Shown here in pieces: positions 7,176 through 16,107 of a stretch of 64,000 bases of DNA (positions are counted from its first letter, which is position 1; every line of letters begins with the position of its first letter). This DNA is from Streptomyces cavernae (GTDB lineage: Bacteria; Actinomycetota; Actinomycetes; Streptomycetales; Streptomycetaceae), in the NCBI RefSeq assembly GCF_004023625.1, contig NZ_RPDJ01000005.1:310001-374000 (forward strand), in the 5' to 3' direction. A program made the position numbers and the translations under genes. The notes under the pieces are model-generated. The model was not told where the DNA came from, searched no databases, and worked only from the letters and a program-made list of their open reading frames with translations.

Positions 7176-8441
7176 ATGACCGCACTGTCGCCGCACCTTC
7201 GCCAGGCCACACCTGTGGTGGCGGCCCGGGGCGAGGGCGTCCACCTCTACGGCGAGGACGGCCGCCGCTACCTCGACTTCACCGCCGGCATCGGCGTCAC
7301 CAGCACCGGGCACTGCCATCCGAAGGTCGTCGCGGCGGCCCAGGAGCAGGTGGGCACGCTCGTCCACGGCCAGTACACGACCGTCATGCACCAGCCGCTT
7401 CGCCGACTGGTCGAGAAGCTCGGCGAGGTGCTGCCGGAAGGCCTGGACAGCCTGTTCTTCACCAACTCCGGCAGCGAGGCCGTGGAGGCCGCGCTGCGGC
7501 TGGCCCGGCAGGCCACCGGCCGCCCGAACGTCCTGGTCTGCCACGGCGGTTTCCACGGCCGTACCGTCGCCGCCGCCTCCATGACCACCTCCGGCACCCG
7601 CTTCCGGTCCGGTTTCTCCCCGCTGATGAGCGGCGTCGTCGTCACTCCCTTCCCGGCGGCCTACCGCTACGGCTGGGACGAGGAGGAAGCCACCCGCTTC
7701 GCCCTCAAGGAGCTGGACTACACGCTCCAGACGATCTCCTCGCCCGCCGACACGGCGGCGATCATTGTCGAGCCGGTGCTCGGCGAGGGCGGCTACGTGC
7801 CCGCGACCCGCGCCTTCCTGGAGGGCCTGCGGGAGCGCGCGGACCGCCACGGCTTCCTGCTCATCCTCGACGAGGTGCAGACCGGAGTCGGCCGCACCGG
7901 CCGCTTCTGGGGCCACGAGCACTTCGGCGTCACCCCGGACATCCTGGTCACCGCCAAGGGTCTGGCCAGCGGCTTCCCCCTGTCCGGCATCGCGGCCTCC
8001 GAGGAGCTGATGACCAAGGCGTGGCCGGGCTCACAGGGCGGCACGTACGGTGCCAACGCCGTCGCCTGCGCCGCGGCCTGCGCCACCCTCGACGTCGTGC
8101 GCGACGAGAAGCTCGTCGAGAACGCCGAGGCGATGGGCAAGCGGCTGCGCCACGGTCTCGAGGCGGTGGCCGACCGGACCCCCGGCATCGGTGATGTACG
8201 CGGCCTCGGGCTCATGCTCGCGACCGAGTTCGTCACCGAGGACGGCAGCCCGGACCCCGAGACCGCCGCGCGCGTGCAGCGCGCCGCCGTCGACGAGGGA
8301 CTGCTCCTGCTGCTGTGCGGGGCCTGGAACCAGGTCGTACGCATGATCCCGGCGCTGGTCATCGACGAGGCGGCGGTGGACGAGGGCCTCCAGGCGTGGG
8401 CGACCGCGGTGGAGGCCGGCACGGGGGCGTCACAGCGATGA
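7176..8441 (+). CDS. Class III PLP aminotransferase, 4-aminobutyrate transaminase type
   Basis: 421-aa class III aminotransferase. It shows LYGEDGRRYLDFTAGIGV at the N-terminus, FFTNSGSEAVEAALRLAR (cofactor phosphate region), LILDEVQTGVGRTG (the conserved Asp) and VTAKGLASGFPLSG with the Schiff-base lysine near residue 261. The family moves amino groups from omega-amines such as GABA or ornithine to a 2-oxo acid. Start ATG 7176 has GGGAGACGA before it. The downstream gene overlaps by ATGA, and a succinate-semialdehyde-type dehydrogenase is third in the operon. Together they point to GABA or a related omega-amino acid as substrate. Confidence 0.85.
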   Translation: MTALSPHLRQATPVVAARGEGVHLYGEDGRRYLDFTAGIGVTSTGHCHPKVVAAAQEQVGTLVHGQYTTVMHQPLRRLVEKLGEVLPEGLDSLFFTNSGSEAVEAALRLARQATGRPNVLVCHGGFHGRTVAAASMTTSGTRFRSGFSPLMSGVVVTPFPAAYRYGWDEEEATRFALKELDYTLQTISSPADTAAIIVEPVLGEGGYVPATRAFLEGLRERADRHGFLLILDEVQTGVGRTGRFWGHEHFGVTPDILVTAKGLASGFPLSGIAASEELMTKAWPGSQGGTYGANAVACAAACATLDVVRDEKLVENAEAMGKRLRHGLEAVADRTPGIGDVRGLGLMLATEFVTEDGSPDPETAARVQRAAVDEGLLLLLCGAWNQVVRMIPALVIDEAAVDEGLQAWATAVEAGTGASQR

Positions 8442-11320
8442 CGGACTCCCTCCCGCGCCTGGTCGACGAGCTCGCCCGTACCGCTCCCGGCCTGCGGATC
8501 GAGACCGGTGCGGGAGGGACCGGCCCGTACGCCTACGACGCCTCCAACTACCGGGTCCCGCCGCAGGCGGTGGCCTTCCCCCGCAGTGCCGACGACGTGT
8601 CGGCCGTGCTGCGTGCCTGCCGCCTGACGGGCACCCCCGTCACCGCACGAGGCGGAGGCACCAGCATGGCCGGCAACGCCATCGGGCCCGGCATGGTCCT
8701 GGACTTCTCCCGGTACATGAACAGGATTCTGGACATCGATCCGGAGGCGTGTACCGCGCGGGTCGAGGCCGGCGTGGTCCTCGACGCCCTCCAGAGCGCG
8801 ACGATCCCATACGGGCTGGCTTTCGGCCCCGACCCGTCCTCGCACAGCCGCTGCACCCTCGGCGGGATGATCGGCAACGACGCGTGCGGCAACCGGTCGG
8901 TGCGGCACGGGCGCACCAGCGGCCACATCGAGGCCCTGGAGATCGTGACGGCCGACGGCGTACGGGCTGTCGCCGACCGCACCGGACTGCGCGCGGCCGA
9001 CCCGGGCGACACGGACGCGGGCCGGCGTGTCGCCCGCCTCGAAGCGGACGTACGCCGACTGATCGACGCCCATCTGGCGCCGATCCGCACCGAGTTGGGC
9101 CGCATCCCGCGCCAGGTCTCCGGCTACCAGCTGCACCACCTGCTGCCGGAGAACGGCTTCGACATGGCCCGCGCTCTGGTCGGCACCGAGGGCTCCTGTG
9201 CGGTCGTCACCGCGGCGACGGTCCGCCTGGTGGCGACCGCACAGGCTTCGACGCTCCTCACTCTCGGCTACGACGACGTCGTCGACGCCGCCGAGGACGT
9301 CCCCGAGATCCTGCGCTGGAGTCCCACCGCCGTGGAGGGCATGGACGAGGCGATCGTCGCCACCATGCGTGCCCGGCGCGGCGCGGACTCCGTCACCGGA
9401 CTGCCGGAGGGACGTGCCTGGCTCTACGTCGAACTCGACGGTGACGACCAGGCGGCGGTCGACGCCCGCGCCGCCGAACTGCTGGACGTGCTCAAGGCGC
9501 AGGGCCGGATGACCGGCGGTCGGGTCGTTCGGAGCCCGGCCGAGCGGCGTTCGCTGTGGCGGGTCCGTGAGGACGGGGCGGGGCTCGCCGCCCGTCTGGT
9601 GGACGGCGGGGAGTCCTGGCCCGGCTGGGAGGACGCGGCGGTCGCTCCCGAGGACCTGGCCGCCTACCTGCGTGATTTCCGCAAGCTCCTGGCTTCGCAC
9701 GGCCTGACCGGCGTGCTGTACGGGCACTTCGGCGCGGGTTGCGTCCATGTGCGCATCGACTTCGACCTGGCCACGGACACCGGCCGGGCCGTGACCCGCC
9801 GGTTCCTCTCCGAGGCCGCCGCCCTGGTCGTCGAGCACGGTGGCACGCTGTCGGGTGAGCACGGTGACGGACGGGCCCGCGGCGAGCTGCTGGAGGTCAT
9901 GTACAGCCACCGGTTGATCCGGGCGTTCGCCGAGTTCAAGGAGGTCTTCGACCCCGAGGGACTGCTCAACCCCGGCGTCATCGTGGCGCCGGCCCGGCTC
10001 GACGCCGACCTCGCACTGCACACCCCCGAGCTGCTGCCCGTCGACACGCTCTTCACGTTCCCGCACGACCAGGACGGCTTCGCGGGCGCCGTACGCCGCT
10101 GCGTCGGCGTCGGCCGCTGCCGCGGCGACGCGGGCGGCGTGATGTGTCCCAGCTACCGGGCGACGGGCGAGGAGAACGACTCGACCCGGGGCCGGGCTCG
10201 CCTGCTCCAGGAGATGGTGCGGGTCGGGACCGTACAGGAGGGCTGGCGCTCGACCGAGGTGCGTGACGCCCTCGATCTGTGCCTGTCGTGCAAGGCGTGC
10301 TCCAGCGACTGCCCCGTCGGCGTCGACATGGCCACGTACAAGGCGGAGTTCCTGCACCAGCACTACAAGGGCAGGCTCCGGCCCCGCTCCCACTACTCGC
10401 TGGGCTGGCTGCCCCTGACATCGGCCCTCACCGGGTACGCGGCCCGCCCCGTCAACGCCCTGCTGCGCGGCCCGCTCGGCAAGCTGCTCGCCCGCCTCGG
10501 AGGCGTCACCACGCAGCGCCGGATCCCGGCTTTCGCCTCCCGGCGATCGCTACGCCGGGCCCTGCGCACGGCGAGGACCGGTGAACCGGCGAAGACGCTG
10601 CTGTTCGTCGACAGCTTCACCCGCGCCTTCCGGCCCGAGGTGGCGGGAGCGGCGAGCCGCGTACTCGCCGACGCCGGCATCCCCTGCACCGCGGAGGACG
10701 GCCTGTGCTGCGGCCTGACCTGGGTCAGCACCGGCCAGCTGTCCGTCGCACGCCGCATCATGGCCCGTACCGTCGCCCGCCTCGACAACGGCGACGACCG
10801 GCCCATCATCGTGGCCGAACCGAGTTGTGCCGCAGCCCTCAAGCGAGACGTGCCCGAACTCCTCGGCACCCGCGCGGCCCGTCGCGTGGCGGACCGTGTC
10901 CACACCCTCACCGGGGCCCTGACCGACCTCGCCGCGCCCGGCTGGTCGCCCCCACGGCTGCCGGACAACGTCGTCCTGCAGACCCACTGCCACGAATACG
11001 CCACCTTCCAGGGCCGCCACCCGCGCGACCTGCTCGGCCGCCTCGGCGTACGGAAGGTCGACGAGGCGGAGGGCTGCTGCGGACTCGCCGGCAACTTCGG
11101 CTTCGAGGCACAGCACTACGACACCTCGATGGCCGTCGCCGACCTGGCCCTCAAGCCACGCCTCGACGGCATCGGCCCTGACGCACCGGCCGTCGTCGTG
11201 GCCGACGGCTTCAGCTGCGCGACCCAGATCGACCACCTCGCCGGAGACCGAGGCATCCACGCCGTGCACCTCGCGGAACTGCTCGACCCCGCCGCCGACC
11301 GACCAGGAGAATCCTCATGA
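8438..11320 (+). CDS. Fused FAD-linked dehydrogenase / 4Fe-4S / CCG-domain oxidoreductase (960 aa)
   Basis: Three-part protein. A vanillyl-alcohol-oxidase-type FAD domain has PPQAVAFPRSADDVSAVL and ARGGGTSMAGNAIG (about residues 35-85). Its FAD-oxidase C domain carries the STLSGEHGDGRARG-like element (GTLSGEHGDGRARG, near 470). A ferredoxin-like region has CLSCKACSSDCPVG near 615. Two CCG (GlpC-type) motifs follow: CCGLTW near 755 and CCGLAG near 880. The family oxidises 2-hydroxy acids (D-lactate, glycolate, D-2-hydroxyglutarate) and passes electrons to the respiratory chain. It overlaps its neighbours by ATGA on both sides. Sitting between a transaminase and a semialdehyde dehydrogenase, it might oxidise a hydroxy acid from reduced semialdehyde. 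Confidence 0.85.
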   Translation: MTDSLPRLVDELARTAPGLRIETGAGGTGPYAYDASNYRVPPQAVAFPRSADDVSAVLRACRLTGTPVTARGGGTSMAGNAIGPGMVLDFSRYMNRILDIDPEACTARVEAGVVLDALQSATIPYGLAFGPDPSSHSRCTLGGMIGNDACGNRSVRHGRTSGHIEALEIVTADGVRAVADRTGLRAADPGDTDAGRRVARLEADVRRLIDAHLAPIRTELGRIPRQVSGYQLHHLLPENGFDMARALVGTEGSCAVVTAATVRLVATAQASTLLTLGYDDVVDAAEDVPEILRWSPTAVEGMDEAIVATMRARRGADSVTGLPEGRAWLYVELDGDDQAAVDARAAELLDVLKAQGRMTGGRVVRSPAERRSLWRVREDGAGLAARLVDGGESWPGWEDAAVAPEDLAAYLRDFRKLLASHGLTGVLYGHFGAGCVHVRIDFDLATDTGRAVTRRFLSEAAALVVEHGGTLSGEHGDGRARGELLEVMYSHRLIRAFAEFKEVFDPEGLLNPGVIVAPARLDADLALHTPELLPVDTLFTFPHDQDGFAGAVRRCVGVGRCRGDAGGVMCPSYRATGEENDSTRGRARLLQEMVRVGTVQEGWRSTEVRDALDLCLSCKACSSDCPVGVDMATYKAEFLHQHYKGRLRPRSHYSLGWLPLTSALTGYAARPVNALLRGPLGKLLARLGGVTTQRRIPAFASRRSLRRALRTARTGEPAKTLLFVDSFTRAFRPEVAGAASRVLADAGIPCTAEDGLCCGLTWVSTGQLSVARRIMARTVARLDNGDDRPIIVAEPSCAAALKRDVPELLGTRAARRVADRVHTLTGALTDLAAPGWSPPRLPDNVVLQTHCHEYATFQGRHPRDLLGRLGVRKVDEAEGCCGLAGNFGFEAQHYDTSMAVADLALKPRLDGIGPDAPAVVVADGFSCATQIDHLAGDRGIHAVHLAELLDPAADRPGESS

Positions 11321-12756
11321 CCGACACACCCACGCAGTTGTTCATCGGTGGCGCCTGGGTGGACGCCGCGGACGGCGCCACCATGCCCGTCGACGATCCC
11401 GCTACCGGCGAGATCCTCTGCCACGTCGCCGACGCCGGCGCCAAGGACGCCCGGCTCGCGGAGGACGCGGCCGTGCAGGCGCAGCAGGAGTGGGCTCGTA
11501 CAGCACCTCGGGCGCGCAGTGAGATCCTGCGCCGCGCGTACGAGATCATCCTCGAACGCACCGACGAGCTCGCGCACCTGATGACGGCCGAGATGGGCAA
11601 GCCGCTCGCCGAGGCCAGGGGAGAGGTGGCGTACGCGGCGGAGTTCTTCCGCTGGTTCTCCGAGGAAGCCGTCCGCATCGACGGCGGCCTCGGCACCCTG
11701 CCGGACGGCCGCAACCGGATGCTGCTCTCCCGCCGCCCGGTGGGCCCCTGCCTGCTGATCACCCCATGGAACTTCCCGCTGGCCATGGGCACCCGCAAGA
11801 TCGGGCCCGCGATCGCGGCGGGCTGCACGATGGTGCTCAAGCCGGCCCCCCAGACCCCTCTCTCCAGCCTGGCCCTCGCCGCGATCCTCCAGGAGGCCGG
11901 GCTGCCGGACGGCGTGCTGAACGTCGTCACCACCTCCCGTGCGGGGGAGGTGTGCGAACCGCTCGTGCGCGGCGGGCGGATTCGCAAGCTCTCCTTCACC
12001 GGCTCCACGGGGGTCGGGCGGCTGCTGCTGGCCCAGTGCGCCGACGCTGTCGTACGGACCTCGATGGAGCTGGGCGGCAACGCGCCGTTCATCGTCTTCG
12101 AGGACGCCGACCTGGACAAGGCCGTCGACGGCGCCATGGTCGCCAAGATGCGCAACATGGGCGAGGCGTGCACCGCCGCGAACCGCTTCTTCGTGCACCG
12201 GTCGGTCGTGGAGGAGTTCGGGCGGCGCCTGGCCGAGCGGATGGGCGCGCTGGTCGTGGGCCCGGGCACCCGGGACGGCGTCGACGTCGGCCCGCTGATC
12301 GACACCGCCGGGCGGGCCAAGGTCGAGGAACTGGTCGCGGACGCGGTGGAGCGCGGCGCGCGGGTGCTCGTCGGCGGCCGTAAGCCCGAGGGCCCGGGCT
12401 GCTTCTACCCGCCGACCGTGCTGACGGATGTCGCCGCCGACAGCCGCCTGATGGACACGGAGATCTTCGGCCCCGTCGCGGCGATCCTCACCTTCGACGA
12501 CGAGGACGAGGTCGTCCGCCGCGCCAACGACACCCCCTGGGGTCTCGTCGGCTACGTCTTCACCGAGGGACTCGACCGCGCCCTGCGCGTGAGCGAAAGC
12601 CTGGAGGTGGGCATGGTGGGCCTCAACACCGGCCTCGTCTCCAACCCCGCCGCGCCCTTCGGTGGCGTCAAGCAGTCCGGGCTCGGCCGCGAGGGCGGCC
12701 GGGTCGGGATCGACGAGTTCCTGGAGTACCAGTACCTCGCGGTGCCCGTGCGATGA
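11317..12756 (+). CDS. Aldehyde dehydrogenase, succinate-semialdehyde dehydrogenase type
   Basis: 479-aa NAD(P)-dependent aldehyde dehydrogenase with TPWNFPLAM (cofactor site), SFTGSTGVGRLL, ELGGNAPFIVF (catalytic Glu region) and MGEACTAANR, with the nucleophilic cysteine at residue 285. The MGEACTAANRF context and length match GabD-type succinate-semialdehyde dehydrogenases. The start codon overlaps the stop of the preceding gene (ATGA), so all three genes are translationally coupled. With the transaminase at 7176 it would take GABA to succinate. It is followed by a hairpin terminator. Confidence 0.85.
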   Translation: MTDTPTQLFIGGAWVDAADGATMPVDDPATGEILCHVADAGAKDARLAEDAAVQAQQEWARTAPRARSEILRRAYEIILERTDELAHLMTAEMGKPLAEARGEVAYAAEFFRWFSEEAVRIDGGLGTLPDGRNRMLLSRRPVGPCLLITPWNFPLAMGTRKIGPAIAAGCTMVLKPAPQTPLSSLALAAILQEAGLPDGVLNVVTTSRAGEVCEPLVRGGRIRKLSFTGSTGVGRLLLAQCADAVVRTSMELGGNAPFIVFEDADLDKAVDGAMVAKMRNMGEACTAANRFFVHRSVVEEFGRRLAERMGALVVGPGTRDGVDVGPLIDTAGRAKVEELVADAVERGARVLVGGRKPEGPGCFYPPTVLTDVAADSRLMDTEIFGPVAAILTFDDEDEVVRRANDTPWGLVGYVFTEGLDRALRVSESLEVGMVGLNTGLVSNPAAPFGGVKQSGLGREGGRVGIDEFLEYQYLAVPVR

Positions 12757-12804
12757 CGGTGGCGGCCCTGCCCTGACACGCGTCCCGTCGCGCGCCACGC
12801 GGGC

Positions 12805-12849
12805 CACCCCGCGCCCGGTCGGCCTGTCCTCCTGGCCGGGCGTGGGGTC
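12805..12849. terminator. Hairpin between convergent genes
   Basis: ACCCCGCGCCCGG and CCGGGCGTGGGGT form a stem with one mismatch around a 17-nt loop, located between the ends of the dehydrogenase gene (plus) and the first IclR gene (minus). It is a likely bidirectional terminator. Confidence 0.55.
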
Positions 12850-12864
12850 GCGGGGGCCGCGCTC

Positions 12865-13614
12865 TCAGCGCAGGTGGCGAGCGGTGATCTCCGCCGCGGT
12901 GTCGGTCACCAGTCGCCCCAGCTCGGCGAGCCGGCGGGGCTCGAAGCGGGAGTCGGGCAGGGAGACGGCCACGGCGGCCAGCGGCACGCCGTCACCGTCC
13001 AGGACGGGTGCCGCGATGGCGCAGACGCCCTGGAGGTACTGGTTGTGGTTGACGGCGTAGCCACGGTCTCTGACGCGCCGGAGCTCCGCACGTAGCTCCA
13101 CCGGGTCGGTGATGGTCTCCTTGCCGTAGCCCTCGAGTGTGCCCGCCGCGACCTCGTCCACCTCGGACTTGGGCAGATGCGCGAGGACCGCGTGCCCGGC
13201 GGCCGTGGCGTGCAGGGGTGAGGTGTCGCCGATGGCGTGGTAGGTCCGTACGGCGTGGTCGCAGTCGACGCGGTCCACCACGACCATGCACTGCAGTGCG
13301 TCGGGCACCGACAGGTGGATGGTCTCGTTCAGCGCGTCGCGGAGCCGGGTCATGGGCTCGCGCGCGGCGGCGAACAGGCTGGATCCCTGCAGGGCGGCCG
13401 GTCGTACGGCGAGGATGCGGGCGCCGATCTCCCAGCGGGTGGTGTCCTTGCGGTTCGCCCGCAGCCAGCCCGCCTCGTTGAGCGTGACCAGGGTCCGCTG
13501 CACGGTCGATTTGGGCAGGCCGAAGAGCCTCGTCAGCTCTCCCACGGTCACAGGCTGGTGCTGGGCGACCGCTTCCAGGATGCGCAGCGACCTGGTGACG
13601 CTCTTCATCTCCAT
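12865..13614 (-). CDS. IclR-family regulator, paralogue 1 (249 aa)
   Basis: N-terminal winged helix with VTVGELTRLFGLPKSTVQRTL (about residues 19-40), then the IclR effector domain (HLSVPDALQCMVVVDRV, DTSPLHATAAGHAVLAHL, GVCAIAAPVL). It is nearly identical to the IclR gene at 13870-14622 over the first 140 residues and diverges in the C-terminal third, so the pair is a local duplication. The MEMKSVTRSL start has two alternative ATGs two codons apart. A TAGAAT -10 and a palindromic operator-like site lie about 80-110 bp upstream. Its target is probably the island starting at 14902 and perhaps itself. Confidence 0.9.
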   Translation of the reverse strand: MEMKSVTRSLRILEAVAQHQPVTVGELTRLFGLPKSTVQRTLVTLNEAGWLRANRKDTTRWEIGARILAVRPAALQGSSLFAAAREPMTRLRDALNETIHLSVPDALQCMVVVDRVDCDHAVRTYHAIGDTSPLHATAAGHAVLAHLPKSEVDEVAAGTLEGYGKETITDPVELRAELRRVRDRGYAVNHNQYLQGVCAIAAPVLDGDGVPLAAVAVSLPDSRFEPRRLAELGRLVTDTAAEITARHLR

Positions 13615-13694
13615 TCGATTCCCCGTTCAGTTGTCCGGCTTCGTCGTGCTCACGTTCGTGACTCCCTTCTGGAGCCTCGGCGCGATCGTGCCGG

Positions 13695-13723
13695 ATTCTA
13701 GCATGGCGTTCCACAATATGGCA
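13695..13723 (-). promoter_or_regulatory. Promoter and putative IclR operator of paralogue 1
   Basis: On the minus strand TAGAAT (13700-13695) is an excellent -10. Just upstream at 13709-13723 is TGCCATATTGTGGAA, an imperfect palindrome. The same block recurs with two changes upstream of the second IclR gene. The conservation outside coding sequence argues for function, probably binding of one or both paralogues. Confidence 0.6.
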
Positions 13724-13802
13724 TACAGTCCGGATCCTGCCCGGGCCGGGCCTGCCCCCGGTGGGGCGCACGTATGGTCGCCGCAGACAGCACTGAGGGC
13801 CG

Positions 13803-13848
13803 GCCCCCGCGCTGGTGCGTGGGAGCCGGCCCTGACCGGCGCGGGGGC
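13803..13848 (-). terminator. Terminator after IclR paralogue 2
   Basis: GCCCCCGCGCTGG pairs with CCGGCGCGGGGGC (12 of 13) around a 20-nt loop. It lies about 20 bp beyond the stop of the 13870-14622 gene and separates it from the other IclR gene's promoter. On the plus strand it is followed by TTTC. Confidence 0.6.
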
Positions 13849-13869
13849 TTTCGGGCCGCCGCCTTCCTT

Positions 13870-14622
13870 TCAGACGCCCGCCAGGCGCCCGGTGATCTCC
13901 GCGGCCGTCCCGACCACCAGGTGACTCCACTCGGGTACTCGGTCCGCGTCGTACCGGGAGTCGGGCATGGAGATGGCCACGGCGGCCAGCGGTGTTCCGC
14001 TCTCGTCGAGCACGGGCGCGGCGAGGGCGCAGACGCCTGGGCGGTACTGGTTGCGGTTGACCGTGTAGCCGTCCGCGCGGATCCGGTCCAGCTCGGCGCG
14101 CAGTTCGTCGGAGTCGACGGGGGTCGTGTCGCTGAAGCGTTCCAGTCCGCGCGCGATGAGTTCCTCGAGGTCCTGCTTCGGAAGGTGGGCGAGTATGGCG
14201 CGCCCGACGGCCGTGGCGTGCAGGGGTGAGGTGTCGCCGATGTTGTGGAAGGTCCGTACGGCGTGGTCGCAGTCGACGCGGTCCACCACGACCATGCACT
14301 GCAGTGCGTCGGGCACCGACAGGTGGATGGTCTCGTTCACCGCGTCCCGAAGGCGGATCATGGGCTCCCGGGCGGCGGCGAACAGGCTGGATCCCTGCAG
14401 GGCGGCGGGTCGTACGGCGAGCACGCGGGCGCCGATCTCCCAGCGGGTGGTGTCCTTGCGGTTGGCCCGCAGCCAGCCCGCCTCGGCCAGCGTGACCAGG
14501 GTGCGCTGCACGGTCGACTTCGGGAGGCCGAAGATCTTCGTCAACTCCCCTACGGTTACCGGCTGATGCTGGGCGACCGCTTCCAGGACCCGCAGCGACC
14601 TGGTGACGCTCTTCATTTCCAT
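13870..14622 (-). CDS. IclR-family regulator, paralogue 2 (250 aa)
   Basis: Same architecture as its neighbour: winged helix VTVGELTKIFGLPKSTVQRTL, then the effector-binding domain with ALQCMVVVDRVDCDHAVRTF and GVCALAAPVLDESG. The frame is open further upstream to 14850, but ATG 14622 matches the paralogue's MEMKSVTRSL start and is preceded by GGGGGAAACC. The gene is divergent from the FAD-oxidase-led island at 14902. The palindrome at 14720-14734 lies between them, placing it to control both directions. Confidence 0.9.
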   Translation of the reverse strand: MEMKSVTRSLRVLEAVAQHQPVTVGELTKIFGLPKSTVQRTLVTLAEAGWLRANRKDTTRWEIGARVLAVRPAALQGSSLFAAAREPMIRLRDAVNETIHLSVPDALQCMVVVDRVDCDHAVRTFHNIGDTSPLHATAVGRAILAHLPKQDLEELIARGLERFSDTTPVDSDELRAELDRIRADGYTVNRNQYRPGVCALAAPVLDESGTPLAAVAISMPDSRYDADRVPEWSHLVVGTAAEITGRLAGV

Positions 14623-14705
14623 CCGGTTTCCCCCACTTAATCCTCGGAATTTCTTGTGGACACCCTCTTGACTCCCCTCCGTGCCGCTGTCATTGTCTGT
14701 GCCAG

Positions 14706-14734
14706 ATTCTAGCACAGCGTTCCACAATGTGGCA
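14706..14734 (-). promoter_or_regulatory. Promoter and putative IclR operator between paralogue 2 and the island
   Basis: Minus-strand TAGAAT -10 at 14711-14706. At 14720-14734 is TGCCACATTGTGGAA, with the symmetric core CCACA-T-TGTGG. It matches 14 of 15 bases of the block upstream of paralogue 1. It sits in the -35/-10 spacer of the IclR promoter and about 170 bp upstream of the first island gene, so repressor binding would also block or bend the divergent promoter region. Confidence 0.6.
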
Positions 14735-14901
14735 CGGCTCGCGGAAGAAAGATCCGAAGAAGTGGGCCGGACCTGCGAGACGCGGCCGTTGAGAGCCCTG
14801 GGCCTGACGAGGGGGCCCGGCCCCCGTCCAAAACATCGCGAATCGAACACCTCACGCCGGGGTGCCCAGCATGCGCCCCGGCGATACGAAAGGAAAGTCC
14901 T

Positions 14902-16038
14902 GTGTCAGCTGCCAGGAAGCGCGTCGCCGTCGTCGGTGTCGGAACGATGGGCAGCCAGGCCGCCTGGCGCCTGGCCGCCCGTGGCGCCGAGGTCGTCGGA
15001 TACGACCGGTACGCTCCCGGCCACGACCGCAGCGCGGCCGGCGGTGAGACCCGGATCTTCCGCAGCGCACACTTCGAGGACTCCCGGTACGTCCCGCTCC
15101 TCAAGCACGCCGACGCCCTGTACGAGCAGCTCCAGCAGGAGACCGGCCGCGAACTGCGCCGCCTGACCGGATGCCTGCTGATGGGGCCGACCGAGCACCA
15201 GCAGATGGCCACCGTCCTCGAGTCCATCGCCGAGCACGACCTCGACCACGAGGTGCTCGACGCCGAGGCCCTCGCCAAGCGCTTCCCGCAGTACCGGCTC
15301 GAGGACGGTGACGCGGCCGTGCTCGACCGCCGCGCCGGCTTCATCCGCCCCGAGCTGACCATTCAGACCGCCGCCCGCCGCGCCGAGCAACTGGGCGCCG
15401 TCATCCACCGCTACACCACGGTCCGCGAGATCGTCCCCGTCGCGGGCGGCGTGGAGGTCCGCACCGACGCCGGCAGCGAGCGCTTCGACGCGGCCGTGGT
15501 CACCCCGGGCCCCTGGGTGGGCGACCTGCTGCCCGACCTGCCGTGGGAGGTGGACATCCGCCGCCTGGTCAGCGCCTGGTTCGTGCCCACCACCGACGCC
15601 TGGTTCGGCGAGGAGCGCCCTGCCTTCATCCGGACCGCGCCCACCCACTGCTACGGCCTGCCCTCCCCGGACGGCATCTCGGTCAAGCTCGGCCTCTCCC
15701 AGGCCCTGCACCGCCCCGCGGGCGACCCGAACAAGCTGGACCGGACCGTACAGCCGGAGGAACTGGAGATCTTCGCCGAGCTGATCGGCCGCCACCTGCC
15801 GGACCTGCACCCCGACCCGACCCGCCTGTCCGTCTACATGGAGGGCTACACCAAGAGCAGCCGCCCGCTGGTCGGCCCGCTGCCCGGCGCCGAGAACGTC
15901 GTCCTGCTCGCCGGCTTCTCCGGCCACGGCTTCAAGCTCGCGCCCGCTTTCGGAGACATCGCGGCCGACCTCGCGCTGGACGGAGTCTCCCCGCAACCCA
16001 TCGACTTCATCTCCACCGTCGGCCGCACCGCGGCCTGA
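14902..16038 (+). CDS. SolA/MSOX-like FAD-dependent amine oxidase (378 aa)
   Basis: DAO-fold flavoprotein with VAVVGVGTMGSQAAW (FAD dinucleotide site, residues 8-22), GETRIFR and the family signature AGFSGHGFKLAP near the C-terminus. Its length matches monomeric sarcosine / N-methyltryptophan oxidases, which oxidise secondary amines with O2. The cysteine that binds FAD covalently in those enzymes is not present at the equivalent place (a Tyr in VYMEGYTK), so the flavin is probably non-covalent. GTG 14902 has AAAGGAAAG upstream. It is the first gene of a long amine-catabolism island. Confidence 0.8.
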   Translation: MSAARKRVAVVGVGTMGSQAAWRLAARGAEVVGYDRYAPGHDRSAAGGETRIFRSAHFEDSRYVPLLKHADALYEQLQQETGRELRRLTGCLLMGPTEHQQMATVLESIAEHDLDHEVLDAEALAKRFPQYRLEDGDAAVLDRRAGFIRPELTIQTAARRAEQLGAVIHRYTTVREIVPVAGGVEVRTDAGSERFDAAVVTPGPWVGDLLPDLPWEVDIRRLVSAWFVPTTDAWFGEERPAFIRTAPTHCYGLPSPDGISVKLGLSQALHRPAGDPNKLDRTVQPEELEIFAELIGRHLPDLHPDPTRLSVYMEGYTKSSRPLVGPLPGAENVVLLAGFSGHGFKLAPAFGDIAADLALDGVSPQPIDFISTVGRTAA

Positions 16039-16107
16039 GCCCGCCCCGACAAACCTTCGGTGACCACACACGGCCGCGCCGCGGCCTGAGTCCGAACGAG
16101 GTAAGAC

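Noticed and set aside
7793..10393. 866-aa minus-strand open frame
   Set aside because: It is antisense to the transaminase and FAD/4Fe-4S genes, has no family motifs and reflects the GC3 bias of the plus-strand genes.
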